64,000 bases of DNA from GCA-001735895 sp964651385 (GCA_964651385.1 CAZYYM010000001.1:62001-126000); one strand, 5' to 3'; positions 34,424 to 43,719 are shown, counted from the first letter of the stretch. Notes: generated from the sequence alone by a model not told the origin. A program made the numbers and translations.

Positions 34424-35202
34424 GTCGATTACGCGAACTGCAATTACGATTTCAGGATTACCTGATCGGTATTAATGAAGATATTACAAGAGATATCGTC
34501 AGCACCCCCGAAGCGCTCGCCGAGCACCGACTCGGCGCTTATTACAATGCTTACCGCATCCGATTAATCGATATTCTCGCGGTTGATTACTCCGCCGTCG
34601 AGAAGCACCTTGGTCGCCAGATCTTTGAAAACTTGACGCTCGATTACCTGGAGGAATGCCCATCAACCGAACCGTCGGTGCGCTGGCTTGGCCAGAATTA
34701 TGCTGAATATCTGGTTAAACATTGCGATAGAGATGATCATGAATTTCTCGCAGAGCTGGCTGGTTTCGAGTGGGCACAGGGTCGAATATTCGATGCTGAA
34801 GACGAAAAGGACCTGCTTCTGATCGACAATATGGCTCAGTTACCCGCCGAAGCCTGGCCGACACTCAAGATTCAATTTAAACCGGCACTGCAATGGCTTG
34901 ACCTGTATTGGAATGTCTGCCCTTATTCCGTTGCACTTGATAGTGGTGAACCAACGCCGGAGCCACATCGTGACGAATTTCCAGTACGCTGGTTACTCTG
35001 GCGAAAGAATCGAAACCCGAACTGGCGTTCACTCGAAGTTCATGAAGCCTGGGCAATCGAAGTAGCCCAACAGGGTGGAAACTTTGCCGAAATCTGTGCA
35101 GGACTTTGTGAGTGGATTTCGGAGGATCAGGTCGCTATCACTGCAGCGGGATTTTTGAAGCAGTGGGTTAGCGATGAACTTGTGGTCGGCGTAGATTACT
35201 AA
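34420..35202 (+). CDS. bufC: Bufferin partner protein BufC (DUF2063/HvfC-like)
   Basis: This 260-residue protein has an N-terminal DUF2063 domain (about residues 1-95: LRELQLRFQDYLIG, HRLGAYYNAYRIRLIDIL, WLGQNYAEYL) and a less conserved C-terminal half. DUF2063 proteins are the partner of MNIO enzymes and are thought to recognise and present the precursor. Its overlap with bufB and position downstream of bufA complete the bufABC set. A DoxX-type fourth gene, common in other clusters, is absent here. Confidence 0.9.
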   Translation: MSRLRELQLRFQDYLIGINEDITRDIVSTPEALAEHRLGAYYNAYRIRLIDILAVDYSAVEKHLGRQIFENLTLDYLEECPSTEPSVRWLGQNYAEYLVKHCDRDDHEFLAELAGFEWAQGRIFDAEDEKDLLLIDNMAQLPAEAWPTLKIQFKPALQWLDLYWNVCPYSVALDSGEPTPEPHRDEFPVRWLLWRKNRNPNWRSLEVHEAWAIEVAQQGGNFAEICAGLCEWISEDQVAITAAGFLKQWVSDELVVGVDY

Positions 35203-35247
35203 ACACGACGTTAAAAGATTACACCATGTATCCATCCGTGTCCGGCA

Positions 35248-36333
35248 CTATAAACTTTTTCCTATCCAGGTTTCCGTAACGCCTAATTTTCCTACAATAG
35301 CACTGGAAAAGTCTTTAGCACTTTGCCTTGATTTAAATCCAGTAACAGCTATCCGGTAGCGCGTTTCTTCCTCGGATTCATGCACTTTTATCTGGGTACT
35401 GTAACCAACTGCTCGAAATTTCCTGTTTGCCTGTTTAGCGACGTCTTCAGAACGGGTAGAAAAGAGATAGACTGAATAAGTAGCTGCTGCACTTTTTTCG
35501 CCATCAATTGACAATTGTTTTTCCCCGACTTTATCGGTTGTTACAGCTTCCTTATCAGTTTTTACAATCACCTCGGCCTGATTTTTAAATTCCTTTGATT
35601 CTGCTAATAGCTTGTCATCCTGGATCCGGCGTACTTCTTGACCGGCTAGAGTTTCCTTCTGATTGACTGCGGCTTCATCATTTTCAAGCCTTGAAGAATC
35701 CCCGCTATCTGGGAAATTCCAGTCATAAGAACCATTATCTTTGATTCGAATTTTGGTTCCTGCTTCACTCAATACGATCGAATCTGAACTGATGGCACGG
35801 GTAATATGAACACTTCCAGACACTAATTCAATCAAAGACTGTCCATCTTGTCTGCTTACACAGAAATGACCCACATGTCTTATTGTCAAAAACAGGTTGT
35901 TATCTACTCCTAATTTAAACCCGTTTTCCGGCTTGAGCGGCGAACCCAGAGTTATGCATATCCTACCGGTAATAATATACAGGTCTGCTCTATCATCAAA
36001 TATTGTTGCTCCAGGACTGCTTTTATCCAATAATTGGATATCGGTATTCGCAAAGAGTTGCAATGCGACACCGGCTTCAAGGTACATCTCGATACGACCC
36101 AAAACACCAGTGACAATATGATCACCGCTTTTCAACAGACTACTATTGGCCAGATCTGACTTCAGGTTATCTCGTTGCACCCAGACAGGTGGATTTTTTA
36201 AGCTAATAGAAGCGACAGGAGACGCCTGCAAAGGGGGCAAGCAAGCGAAACCGATAAACACTGTCAGCGCCCAGCCTATTTTTAGTATTGGCAATCTACC
36301 GAAAACTAAGACAAATCGATATAACATAGCCAT
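35248..36333 (-). CDS. FecR-like and SPOR-domain protein, exported
   Basis: This 361-residue protein has an N-terminal hydrophobic signal or anchor (about residues 15-36). A FecR-like domain follows (about 55-160: KSGDHIVTGVLGRIEMYLEAG and related segments), then a charged linker rich in Lys and Glu. A C-terminal SPOR-type domain (about 285-355) has YSVYLFSTRSEDVAKQANRKFRAVGYSTQIKV and IAVTGFKSRQSAKDF. SPOR domains bind denuded peptidoglycan at division sites. The combination with a FecR-like domain is unusual. It converges with bufC. I infer an envelope role; the exact one is unknown. Confidence 0.75.
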   Translation of the reverse strand: MAMLYRFVLVFGRLPILKIGWALTVFIGFACLPPLQASPVASISLKNPPVWVQRDNLKSDLANSSLLKSGDHIVTGVLGRIEMYLEAGVALQLFANTDIQLLDKSSPGATIFDDRADLYIITGRICITLGSPLKPENGFKLGVDNNLFLTIRHVGHFCVSRQDGQSLIELVSGSVHITRAISSDSIVLSEAGTKIRIKDNGSYDWNFPDSGDSSRLENDEAAVNQKETLAGQEVRRIQDDKLLAESKEFKNQAEVIVKTDKEAVTTDKVGEKQLSIDGEKSAAATYSVYLFSTRSEDVAKQANRKFRAVGYSTQIKVHESEEETRYRIAVTGFKSRQSAKDFSSAIVGKLGVTETWIGKSL

Positions 36334-36374
36334 TTTTTCTATTGCTCATTCATAGTTTAAATATAGTACCCCTG

Positions 36375-37232
36375 CTACTTTCCTCCATAGTGCATTCCGA
36401 TAAATTCTGCTAGCTTGCGCGCTGCAGTCGACGCCTTATCCGCATCATAGTGCATACCTAATTCTACCTGTTGCAAGCGTCGCATCCGTTCTGCACTGCC
36501 CATGATAATCATGCCTTCACTAACCGTGTTTTTCGCCAGCGTGGTAACGCCAAGTCCTGCCATCACGCCCGCTCGAATACCGCCGTAGTTCTGACTGGTA
36601 TAGACGATGTGCCAACGCTTGTCGAGTGCGTCCAGTGCATCGATCATGCGTTGCCGATAGATACAGCCTTCAGGGGCAACAATCAATGGCAACGGATCAC
36701 GCTGACTGGCGTTTGAGTCGGGCCCACATACCCAGACGATATCCTCGTACCAGCTTTCCTTGTAATAATCGGTCTGAGTGCCATCGTGTAGCGCCAAGAC
36801 CAGGTCAAAGGCATCGCGTTTTAGCCGGTTGAGCAGGTTCACCGAGAGGTCGCAGGTGACCTGTAACTGTACTTGCGGGTAAGACTGTGAAAATCGACTC
36901 AGTACCTCCGGGAACAGTCGCGACGCAGCAAATTCGTTCGGTATTCCCAGGTGCACTGAACCTTCAACGTCCTGTTGTAATAGTTTTACCACTGCTTCAT
37001 CGTTTAAAACGAGAATTTTTCGGGCATAATCGGTTAATTGCCGACCCGAATGGCTAAGCACCAGTTCACGACTACTGCGTTCGTATAACCGCGTCTTCAG
37101 TAATTCTTCAAGGCGTTTAATTTGCAGGCTGACGGCTGGTTGTGAACGCCCGAGTTTGTCCCCGGCGCGTGTAAAACTACCGAGATCGGCGATAGTGACG
37201 AAGGTCCTTAATAAATCAATCGGTAAATTCAC
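36375..37232 (-). CDS. LysR-family transcriptional regulator
   Basis: This 285-residue protein has the LysR helix-turn-helix at the N-terminus (IADLGSFTRAGDKLGRSQPAVSLQIKRLEELL in outline) and an effector domain. Its pattern resembles the LrhA/PecT group. It is divergent from gcvP with 127 bp between them, so regulation of gcvP and sdaA is plausible though unproven. It differs from GcvA, the usual glycine-cleavage regulator of enteric bacteria, in sequence outline. Confidence 0.9.
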   Translation of the reverse strand: MNLPIDLLRTFVTIADLGSFTRAGDKLGRSQPAVSLQIKRLEELLKTRLYERSSRELVLSHSGRQLTDYARKILVLNDEAVVKLLQQDVEGSVHLGIPNEFAASRLFPEVLSRFSQSYPQVQLQVTCDLSVNLLNRLKRDAFDLVLALHDGTQTDYYKESWYEDIVWVCGPDSNASQRDPLPLIVAPEGCIYRQRMIDALDALDKRWHIVYTSQNYGGIRAGVMAGLGVTTLAKNTVSEGMIIMGSAERMRRLQQVELGMHYDADKASTAARKLAEFIGMHYGGK

Positions 37233-37358
37233 ACTTCAATCATTTGCATTGTTAATGAATACATTATAACTATAAACTATGCCAATATACGAATTGATTT
37301 AGAATATGAAAATTGGCACGAAGCGGCCCTGTCTTTCACGAATACGAGGAATTTTAAT

Positions 37359-40244
37359 ATGATGCTAAATCTCGACCTGAAACTGTCTGATCTTGATATT
37401 CGAACCGACTTTATTCGCCGTCATATCGGTCCCGGTTCGGTCGACGAACCGGCGATGCTTGCCGAACTGGGTATGACGAGCCTGGATGAATTGCTCGACA
37501 AGGTTGTCCCCGAATCCATCCGTCGAAATAAACCACTAGCCGTAAAAGGAAGTCATACCGAACGCGAAGTACTTGACCGACTGTACGAAATTTCGATTCG
37601 TAATCAATTATATAAATCGTTTATCGGTATGGGTTACTACAATACACAAACACCTACTGTTATCGAACGAAATCTGTTACGCAATCCAGCATGGTATACC
37701 GCTTATACGCCGTATCAAGCCGAAATATCGCAGGGCCGACTTGAAGCCCTGTTAAATTTCCAGACCATGATTAGCGACCTGACCGGTATGGAACTGGCAA
37801 ATGCTTCGATGCTCGATGAAGCGACTTCGGCAGCAGAAGCGATGACACTTTGCCAACGCATGTCAAAGAGTAAAAGCAAAAAATTCTTCGTTGCCGACTC
37901 CTGCCATCCACAAACTATTGCCGTTGTGCGTAACCGCGCCCAACATCTGGATATCGAGGTGATAGTGGGTAACCCTTTTGACAATTTCGGCGATCTCGAA
38001 CTATTCGGGATACTTTTGCAGTACCCCAGTTCAACCGGTGAGATTCATAACTATAGCGACCTGGTTGCCAATATGCACGAAGGTAAAACGCTGGTCGCCG
38101 TTGCTGCGGATTTACTCAGCCTGACCTTGCTCACGCCACCCGGTGAATTTGATGCCGATGTGGTAGTCGGTAGCTCGCAACGATTTGGCGTACCACTTGG
38201 ATACGGTGGCCCACATGCGGCCTTTATGGCTACCCGAGAGGCATTCAAACGTTCCATGCCCGGTCGCCTGATAGGTGTTTCGGTTGACACCCGTGGTGAA
38301 CCCGCCATGCGGCTTGCATTACAAACCCGTGAACAACATATTCGTCGAGAGAAAGCCACCAGTAATATCTGTACTGCACAGGCCCTGCTTGCGATCATGG
38401 CGAGCATGTACGCGGTATATCATGGCCCGGACGAAATTCGTCGCATTGCGCAGCGTATCCACCGATTAACGGTTTTACTCGCTGAGGGTTTACGCGAGCT
38501 TGGTTTGACGGTACCGACCAGACATTACTTCGACACAATTACGGTAAGCACCGGTAATGCTACAGAATTCATCATGGCAGCGGCTCGCGCCGAAAAAATG
38601 AACCTTCGACAAGTTGACAGTGAAACCGTTGGAATCTCGCTCGATGAGATTGCCACACGCGAAGATGTCCGAACCCTGTTTAATATTTTTACCCATGACC
38701 TGGGTGCCGAGGTTTCTATCGACGATCTCGACAAACGCATCGGTTCTGCGTTACCAAAGGAATTGATACGTACCAGTAAATACCTGACCCATCCGGTTTT
38801 TTGCGAACATCACTCAGAAACCGATCTGATGCGTTATATGCGCAAGCTAGCTGACAAGGATCTGGCCCTCGACCGCAGCATGATTCCACTCGGATCCTGT
38901 ACCATGAAGTTGAATTCAGCGACACAATTGATTCCCGTGACCTGGCCCGGATTTGGACGCATCCACCCATTCGTACCGCTCGATCAGGCACAGGGATACC
39001 AACAACTGTTTGTTGAATTCGAACAGATGCTTTGCGCCTGTACCGGTTACGACGCCATTTCACTGCAACCGAATTCTGGCGCGCAGGGCGAATATTCTGG
39101 ATTACTGGCGATCAAGGCATACCATCGGAGCCGCGGTCAGAGTCACCGTCATATCTGCCTGATTCCGGCATCTGCCCACGGCACTAATCCCGCCTCGGCG
39201 CAAATGGCCGGCATGAAAGTCGTCGTCGTTGCTGTTGCCAAAAGCGGCAATATCGATCTCGACGATTTACGTGCCAAAATCGATAAGCACGGTGATGATC
39301 TTGCCGCTATCATGATAACTTATCCGTCTACCCATGGTGTATTCGAAGACAATGTTACCGACGTCTGCAAAATGGTTCATGACCATGGCGGTCAGGTTTA
39401 TATCGATGGCGCCAACATGAATGCGATGGTCGGGGTGTGTGCGCCGGGCAAATTTGGCGGTGATGTTTCGCATTTAAATTTACACAAAACTTTCAGCATT
39501 CCCCACGGTGGAGGTGGACCGGGTGTCGGGCCTATTGGGGTAAAATCTCATTTAAAGCCCTTCCTACCCTCGACTAGTTTGAATCACAATAGCGACGGCG
39601 TCGGAGCTGTCGCCGCAGCGCCATTTGGTAGCGCAGGAATTCTGCCGATTAGCTGGGCCTATATTACTTTGCTCGGTCGCCAGGGGCTGCCCAAAGCAAC
39701 TGCTACCGCAATTTTAAATGCAAACTACGTCGCCAAACGTTTGAATGAACATTTTCCGGTTCTCTACACAGGCCCGAATGGTCTGGTTGCGCACGAATGT
39801 ATTATCGACACGCGCATCATCAAGCAAACCTCGGGCATTACCGTCGACGACATAGCCAAGCGCCTGATCGATTACGGCTTTCACGCACCGACCATGTCCT
39901 TCCCGGTACCGGGCACCTTGATGATTGAACCCACCGAGAGTGAATCGAAAGAAGAGATTGATCGTTTCTGCGACGCGATGATCGCGATCCGCGAAGAAAT
40001 TCGCGAAATAGAAGAGGGCAATATGAATGCTGAAGACAATCCGCTTAAAAATGCGCCGCATACCAGTGACATGGTTTGCGCGGATGAATGGAACCACGCC
40101 TATAGCCGTGAACAGGCTGCATTTCCGCTGGCTTCGCTACGCAACTATAAATACTGGCCACCGGTCGGCCGCGTAGATAATGTCTATGGCGATACCCATT
40201 TAATCTGTTCCTGTCCGCCGTTGTCCAATTACGAAGACGAATAA
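37359..40244 (+). CDS. gcvP: Glycine dehydrogenase (decarboxylating), P protein
   Basis: GcvP is the PLP enzyme of the glycine cleavage system that decarboxylates glycine and passes the aminomethyl group to lipoyl-GcvH. The 961-residue single-chain protein (E. coli 957) contains FIRRHIGPG at the N-terminus and NPAWYTAYTPYQAEISQGRLEA. The PLP-lysine motif HLNLHKTFSIPHGGGGPG has Lys710. No gcvT or gcvH is next to it, so the other subunits must be encoded elsewhere. No glycine riboswitch is apparent in the 126-bp upstream region. sdaA follows 97 bp later. Confidence 0.96.
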   Translation: MMLNLDLKLSDLDIRTDFIRRHIGPGSVDEPAMLAELGMTSLDELLDKVVPESIRRNKPLAVKGSHTEREVLDRLYEISIRNQLYKSFIGMGYYNTQTPTVIERNLLRNPAWYTAYTPYQAEISQGRLEALLNFQTMISDLTGMELANASMLDEATSAAEAMTLCQRMSKSKSKKFFVADSCHPQTIAVVRNRAQHLDIEVIVGNPFDNFGDLELFGILLQYPSSTGEIHNYSDLVANMHEGKTLVAVAADLLSLTLLTPPGEFDADVVVGSSQRFGVPLGYGGPHAAFMATREAFKRSMPGRLIGVSVDTRGEPAMRLALQTREQHIRREKATSNICTAQALLAIMASMYAVYHGPDEIRRIAQRIHRLTVLLAEGLRELGLTVPTRHYFDTITVSTGNATEFIMAAARAEKMNLRQVDSETVGISLDEIATREDVRTLFNIFTHDLGAEVSIDDLDKRIGSALPKELIRTSKYLTHPVFCEHHSETDLMRYMRKLADKDLALDRSMIPLGSCTMKLNSATQLIPVTWPGFGRIHPFVPLDQAQGYQQLFVEFEQMLCACTGYDAISLQPNSGAQGEYSGLLAIKAYHRSRGQSHRHICLIPASAHGTNPASAQMAGMKVVVVAVAKSGNIDLDDLRAKIDKHGDDLAAIMITYPSTHGVFEDNVTDVCKMVHDHGGQVYIDGANMNAMVGVCAPGKFGGDVSHLNLHKTFSIPHGGGGPGVGPIGVKSHLKPFLPSTSLNHNSDGVGAVAAAPFGSAGILPISWAYITLLGRQGLPKATATAILNANYVAKRLNEHFPVLYTGPNGLVAHECIIDTRIIKQTSGITVDDIAKRLIDYGFHAPTMSFPVPGTLMIEPTESESKEEIDRFCDAMIAIREEIREIEEGNMNAEDNPLKNAPHTSDMVCADEWNHAYSREQAAFPLASLRNYKYWPPVGRVDNVYGDTHLICSCPPLSNYEDE

Positions 40245-40341
40245 ATCAAGCAAATATTTGTCGCAGACAGGCCATTCCAGCATCGACTTATCTACTAATC
40301 TGGATATGTTCAGAGTGGTTACAGGCGTCTAGGATTCCTTC

Positions 40342-41721
40342 ATGGCAATTAGTGTTTTTGATTTATTTTCGATCGGTATAGGGCCCTCAAGTTCACATAC
40401 GGTCGGACCGATGCGTGCGGCCAACCAATTTGCGCATACTCTGTTCGAAGAAGGTTTACTCGACGCAGTCGCTCGAGTCGAATCAGAGCTATTCGGATCA
40501 TTGGGCGCAACCGGCAAAGGCCACGGTAGCGATACAGCTGTACTGCTAGGTCTCGAAGGTGAATTGCCCGAAACTGTCGACACAACGATTATTGTAGAGC
40601 GGCTCGAAGCGATTAGATCCTCCAGAATACTGACTTTGTTGGGCGAAAAGTCTATCCCCTTCAACGAAAAAGATGACCTGATTATGCACAAGCGCCAGAC
40701 CCTGCCATTTCACCCCAATGGCATGACATTTCGAGCCTGCAATGCCGAAGGTGACATGCTACGCGAAGCGACCTTTTTTTCGGTCGGGGGTGGTTTCATT
40801 GTCGACGAACATGCGGCCGGAGCGGACCGTATCATCGAAGACGACACCCATCTGCCTTACCCGTTTCGATCAGCTGTCGACCTGCTAATTCTTTGCGCGA
40901 ACAATACTATGAGCATTAGCGATATCATGCTCGAAAACGAAAAAGCATGGCACAGCGAAGACGAGATTCGTGCCGGTTTGCTTAAAATATGGGCCGTCAT
41001 GCAACATTGCGTCAACAACGGCTGCCTCAATGAAGGCATTTTACCGGGTGGAATGAAAGTCAAACGTCGCGCTGCAGATTTATATCGTACGTTGAGTAAC
41101 CGACCGGAAATATCTCGACAGGATCCGTTGACATCACTCGACTGGGTAAATCTTTATGCACTCGCAGTCAATGAAGAAAATGCTGCCGGTGGCCGGGTCG
41201 TGACTGCGCCGACCAATGGCGCCGCCGGCATTATCCCGGCAGTAATGCATTACTATTATCATTTCTTTCCCGATGCCAGTGAAGACGGCATCGTTCGATT
41301 TTTACTGACCGCCGGCGCCATCGGTATTCTGTACAAGGAAAATGCCTCCATCTCGGGTGCTGAAGTCGGCTGCCAGGGTGAAGTCGGCTCCGCCTGCTCG
41401 ATGGCTGCAGGTGCACTTACCGAAGTACTCGGCGGCACACCGGAACAGGTCGAAAATGCCGCGGAAATCGGTATGGAACACAATCTGGGGTTGACCTGCG
41501 ACCCGGTCGGCGGACTCGTACAGGTACCCTGTATCGAACGCAACGCCATGGCATCGGTAAAAGCCATAAACGCTGCACGTATCGCCATGCGCGGCGACGG
41601 CCAACATTTTGTTTCTCTCGATAAGGTCATTAAAACCATGCGTGAGACCGGCGCCGATATGAAGACCAAATATAAGGAAACATCGCGCGGTGGTTTGGCG
41701 GTTAATATAATTGAGTGCTAG
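40342..41721 (+). CDS. sdaA: L-serine ammonia-lyase (iron-sulfur type)
   Basis: This enzyme converts L-serine to pyruvate and ammonia with a 4Fe-4S cluster. The 459-residue protein shows the family start SVFDLFSIGIGPSSSHTVGPMRAA and GGGFI. The cluster cysteines lie in SGAEVGCQGEVGSACSMAAGALTEVLGG and in LTCDPVGGLVQVPCIERNAMA. It follows gcvP: glycine cleavage plus serine hydroxymethyltransferase yields serine, which SdaA deaminates, so the two genes form a glycine-to-pyruvate route. Confidence 0.96.
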   Translation: MAISVFDLFSIGIGPSSSHTVGPMRAANQFAHTLFEEGLLDAVARVESELFGSLGATGKGHGSDTAVLLGLEGELPETVDTTIIVERLEAIRSSRILTLLGEKSIPFNEKDDLIMHKRQTLPFHPNGMTFRACNAEGDMLREATFFSVGGGFIVDEHAAGADRIIEDDTHLPYPFRSAVDLLILCANNTMSISDIMLENEKAWHSEDEIRAGLLKIWAVMQHCVNNGCLNEGILPGGMKVKRRAADLYRTLSNRPEISRQDPLTSLDWVNLYALAVNEENAAGGRVVTAPTNGAAGIIPAVMHYYYHFFPDASEDGIVRFLLTAGAIGILYKENASISGAEVGCQGEVGSACSMAAGALTEVLGGTPEQVENAAEIGMEHNLGLTCDPVGGLVQVPCIERNAMASVKAINAARIAMRGDGQHFVSLDKVIKTMRETGADMKTKYKETSRGGLAVNIIEC

Positions 41722-42315
41722 TGATCGATCAACTCATTAATCTGTTACCCTGGAAAAATCAGTTAAGCGTGAAAAAGATGCGTAATAGATTGATGTACAT
41801 GGTGAAATCAAGAATACGGTGGTCACCTGATTGGTGATGCGTGTGTTTTTGATTTTTTCAGGTGCATTAAGGTGTTGCGCAGACTTTCATGATTCAACTG
41901 ATTTTTCTAGGGTTACATTAGCCAATCCAAACCAGTGTGATGTTGCTCGGTCTGGCTTTGGCTACCAATTTGATAGGTATTGGCGACCCGTTCGATTTTG
42001 TTATATTTTCTGTGCTGCACAGCATCGCTTATATTTTATGGACGCTATTGCTATTGAAAATAACACGCGCGGTACTACGCCATGCCGCCCAGAATGAAAA
42101 ACATCTGTCGATACTACATCCTCAAACACTACCTCTGTTTTTAAATTTAGCCAATAAACTGCCAGATCTATAAACGATTTATCGAAGAGAAGATTGAAAT
42201 ACCTTATAGCAAACAGAAAGTATATTAAACAGTTACCGAAATCCTAGCGGACATCATACAAATTGCCAAGATGAACAGGATTCTCTTATTCAGTACTACT
42301 CATTCCAGCTCCGTT
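41722..42315. other. Intergenic region after sdaA, with one doubtful small membrane ORF
   Basis: This stretch of about 600 bp between sdaA and the cytochrome operon is AT-rich and low in recognisable coding signal. The only frame of interest is the doubtful ORF at 41937-42173 listed separately. A short hairpin-like element, TCACC-N5-GGTGA, occurs near 41822-41836. It may be a degenerate remnant of an older gene. Confidence 0.4.
41937..42173 (+). CDS. Doubtful 78-residue membrane-protein ORF, possibly a remnant
   Basis: A GTG-started frame encodes two hydrophobic segments (about residues 2-14 and 20-42, the latter FVIFSVLHSIAYILWTLLLL) with a basic ITRAVLRHAAQ end. No Shine-Dalgarno sequence is evident, and a second frame overlaps (41831-42097). 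It could be a genuine small membrane protein or the remains of a longer gene. I recognise no family. Confidence 0.3.
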   Translation: MMLLGLALATNLIGIGDPFDFVIFSVLHSIAYILWTLLLLKITRAVLRHAAQNEKHLSILHPQTLPLFLNLANKLPDL

Positions 42316-42332
42316 TTTAAGTTTCGTTTAAG
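42316..42332 (+). promoter_or_regulatory. PmrA/QseB-type direct-repeat box upstream of the cytochrome-TCS operon
   Basis: Two TTTAAG hexamers (42316-42321 and 42327-42332) are separated by 5 bp. This fits the known YTTAAK-N5-YTTAAK site of PmrA/QseB-like OmpR-family regulators. A TAATAT at 42355-42360 lies 22 bp downstream and could be the -10. The operon includes an OmpR-type response regulator, so this may be its own autoregulatory site. Confidence 0.55.
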
Positions 42333-42380
42333 CCGCAACGTGTAAGCTAGCCACTAATATTTTGAACAAGGATAGCTTGC

Positions 42381-42989
42381 ATGTCGGTAGATACCCAGGA
42401 ACCTTCCAGCGTAAAAGTATGGGATCCTTTAGTCAGGGTTTTCCACTGGGGTCTGGTGCTTTCATTTTTTCTCGCTTTTATTACTGAGGACGACTGGATA
42501 AGCCTGCATATTCAGGCGGGATATGCTGTGACCTTACTCATTGGTTTCCGGCTGATCTGGGGTTTTATCGGAACCCGCCATGCGCGATTTATGACCTTTG
42601 TTAAATCGCCCTCCGTAGTACTGTCCTACCTCAAGCATATGCTGTCCTTAAGGGTTCCACATTATCTGGGCCACAATCCGCTGGCGGCTGTCATGGTGAT
42701 AGCGCTGCTGATCAATATCACATTGATATCTTTCACTGGATTAGTATTGATTGCTGGCGAGGGACAGGGCCCATTGGCGAATTCTGTCTTTTCAAACTGG
42801 CCAGGTGACTGGATCAACGACATCCACGAATTTTTCGCCAATTTCACCCTGCTATTGGTAGTTGCACATGTTTCTGGCGTCGTACTCAGCAGTCTATTAG
42901 AGGGTGAGAATTTGGTAATGGCGATGATAACCGGGCGCAAAAAAGCCCGCACCGACTGGCAGGATAATAAATCGCGGGATGATGAATAA
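42381..42989 (+). CDS. Cytochrome b561-like protein (di-heme transmembrane)
   Basis: This 202-residue membrane protein has four hydrophobic segments and histidines arranged as in cytochrome b561/NiFe-hydrogenase b-type subunits: VFHWGLVLSF, LHIQAGYAV, and DIHEFFANFTLLLVVAHVSG. It would accept electrons from or donate to quinone and a soluble or periplasmic cytochrome. AAGGA 8 nt before the ATG (42368-42372) is a good Shine-Dalgarno sequence. It is the first gene of an operon with a diheme cytochrome c and a two-component system. Confidence 0.85.
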   Translation: MSVDTQEPSSVKVWDPLVRVFHWGLVLSFFLAFITEDDWISLHIQAGYAVTLLIGFRLIWGFIGTRHARFMTFVKSPSVVLSYLKHMLSLRVPHYLGHNPLAAVMVIALLINITLISFTGLVLIAGEGQGPLANSVFSNWPGDWINDIHEFFANFTLLLVVAHVSGVVLSSLLEGENLVMAMITGRKKARTDWQDNKSRDDE

Positions 42990-43155
42990 AGTGATATCAC
43001 TTATAAAACAGATAACCCCGCTATCCGCAAGTGTTATTTCTAATGCGGTTCATGCCAGCCAGGCGCTATTGAAGAAAATCGACAATTGTTTTTTCGCACA
43101 ACGGCAAGTAGACGTTTGGGCATGGCTGCGGACTACTCAAAAATCGGATATCTAA
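42982..43155 (+). CDS. Small ORF overlapping the cytochrome b gene
   Basis: A 57-codon frame starts at an ATG overlapping the last 8 bp of the cytochrome b gene, in the phase giving MNKVISLIKQITPLSASV. It ends before the diheme cytochrome c gene. It is a moderately charged sequence with one cysteine and no obvious domain. The overlapping start could allow translational coupling, and the frame fills most of the otherwise empty 208-bp gap. I recognise no homologue, so it may be spurious. Confidence 0.35.
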   Translation: MNKVISLIKQITPLSASVISNAVHASQALLKKIDNCFFAQRQVDVWAWLRTTQKSDI

Positions 43156-43197
43156 ACCTGGCTCTCAAGCTAGTGAACTCCTGCGAGGCAATATCTA

Positions 43198-43719
43198 ATG
43201 AATCAAAATAAAAGCTTTATCGCAGGATCAATCATAATGTCCGGTATTCTGATTTTCAGCCTGTATGGCATGGGCCAAACCTGGGCATCTTCTAAGGCCA
43301 AACCAGATCCACTATACCTCGGAGAATGTGGTAGCTGTCACATGCCCTACCCGGCACAATTACTACCACCGCAAAGCTGGCAAAATATCATGGCACAGCT
43401 GGAAGATCATTTTGGTGAAAATGCCGAACTCGATACACCATCAGCACAGGCTATAGAAACCTATTTAACCGAGGCAAGCAGACCCTCGAGGAACTCATAC
43501 CGGAAACTGTTGAGAAACCTGGGCAACCGGGCGCCATTGCGTATCACCAAACTACCCTATTTTATTCACAAACACGATGAGATTCCTTCACGGTATGTCG
43601 CTGCGAATGATAAAGTAAAATCGCTCGGTCAGTGCAATGCCTGCCATAAACACGCGGAGCAAGGTGATTTTGATGAAGATAGCATATTTATTCCTGGCGT
43701 TGGTTCTTGGGACGATTAG
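43198..43719 (+). CDS. Diheme cytochrome c, exported
   Basis: This 173-residue protein has an N-terminal hydrophobic signal (IAGSIIMSGILIFSLYGMG) and two heme-binding motifs, CGSCH (near residue 43) and CNACH (near residue 146). The spacing fits the DHC (diheme cytochrome c) family. It is likely the periplasmic electron carrier for the upstream cytochrome b. Its 3' end overlaps the PepSY gene by 47 bp. Confidence 0.88.
   Translation: MNQNKSFIAGSIIMSGILIFSLYGMGQTWASSKAKPDPLYLGECGSCHMPYPAQLLPPQSWQNIMAQLEDHFGENAELDTPSAQAIETYLTEASRPSRNSYRKLLRNLGNRAPLRITKLPYFIHKHDEIPSRYVAANDKVKSLGQCNACHKHAEQGDFDEDSIFIPGVGSWDD

Noticed and set aside
37233..37358. Glycine riboswitch upstream of gcvP
   Set aside because: The 126-bp region is too short and shows none of the paired helices or conserved GG-rich loops expected.
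41831..42097. 88-residue frame after sdaA
   Set aside because: It overlaps the doubtful membrane ORF in another phase and has no ribosome binding site or family resemblance.
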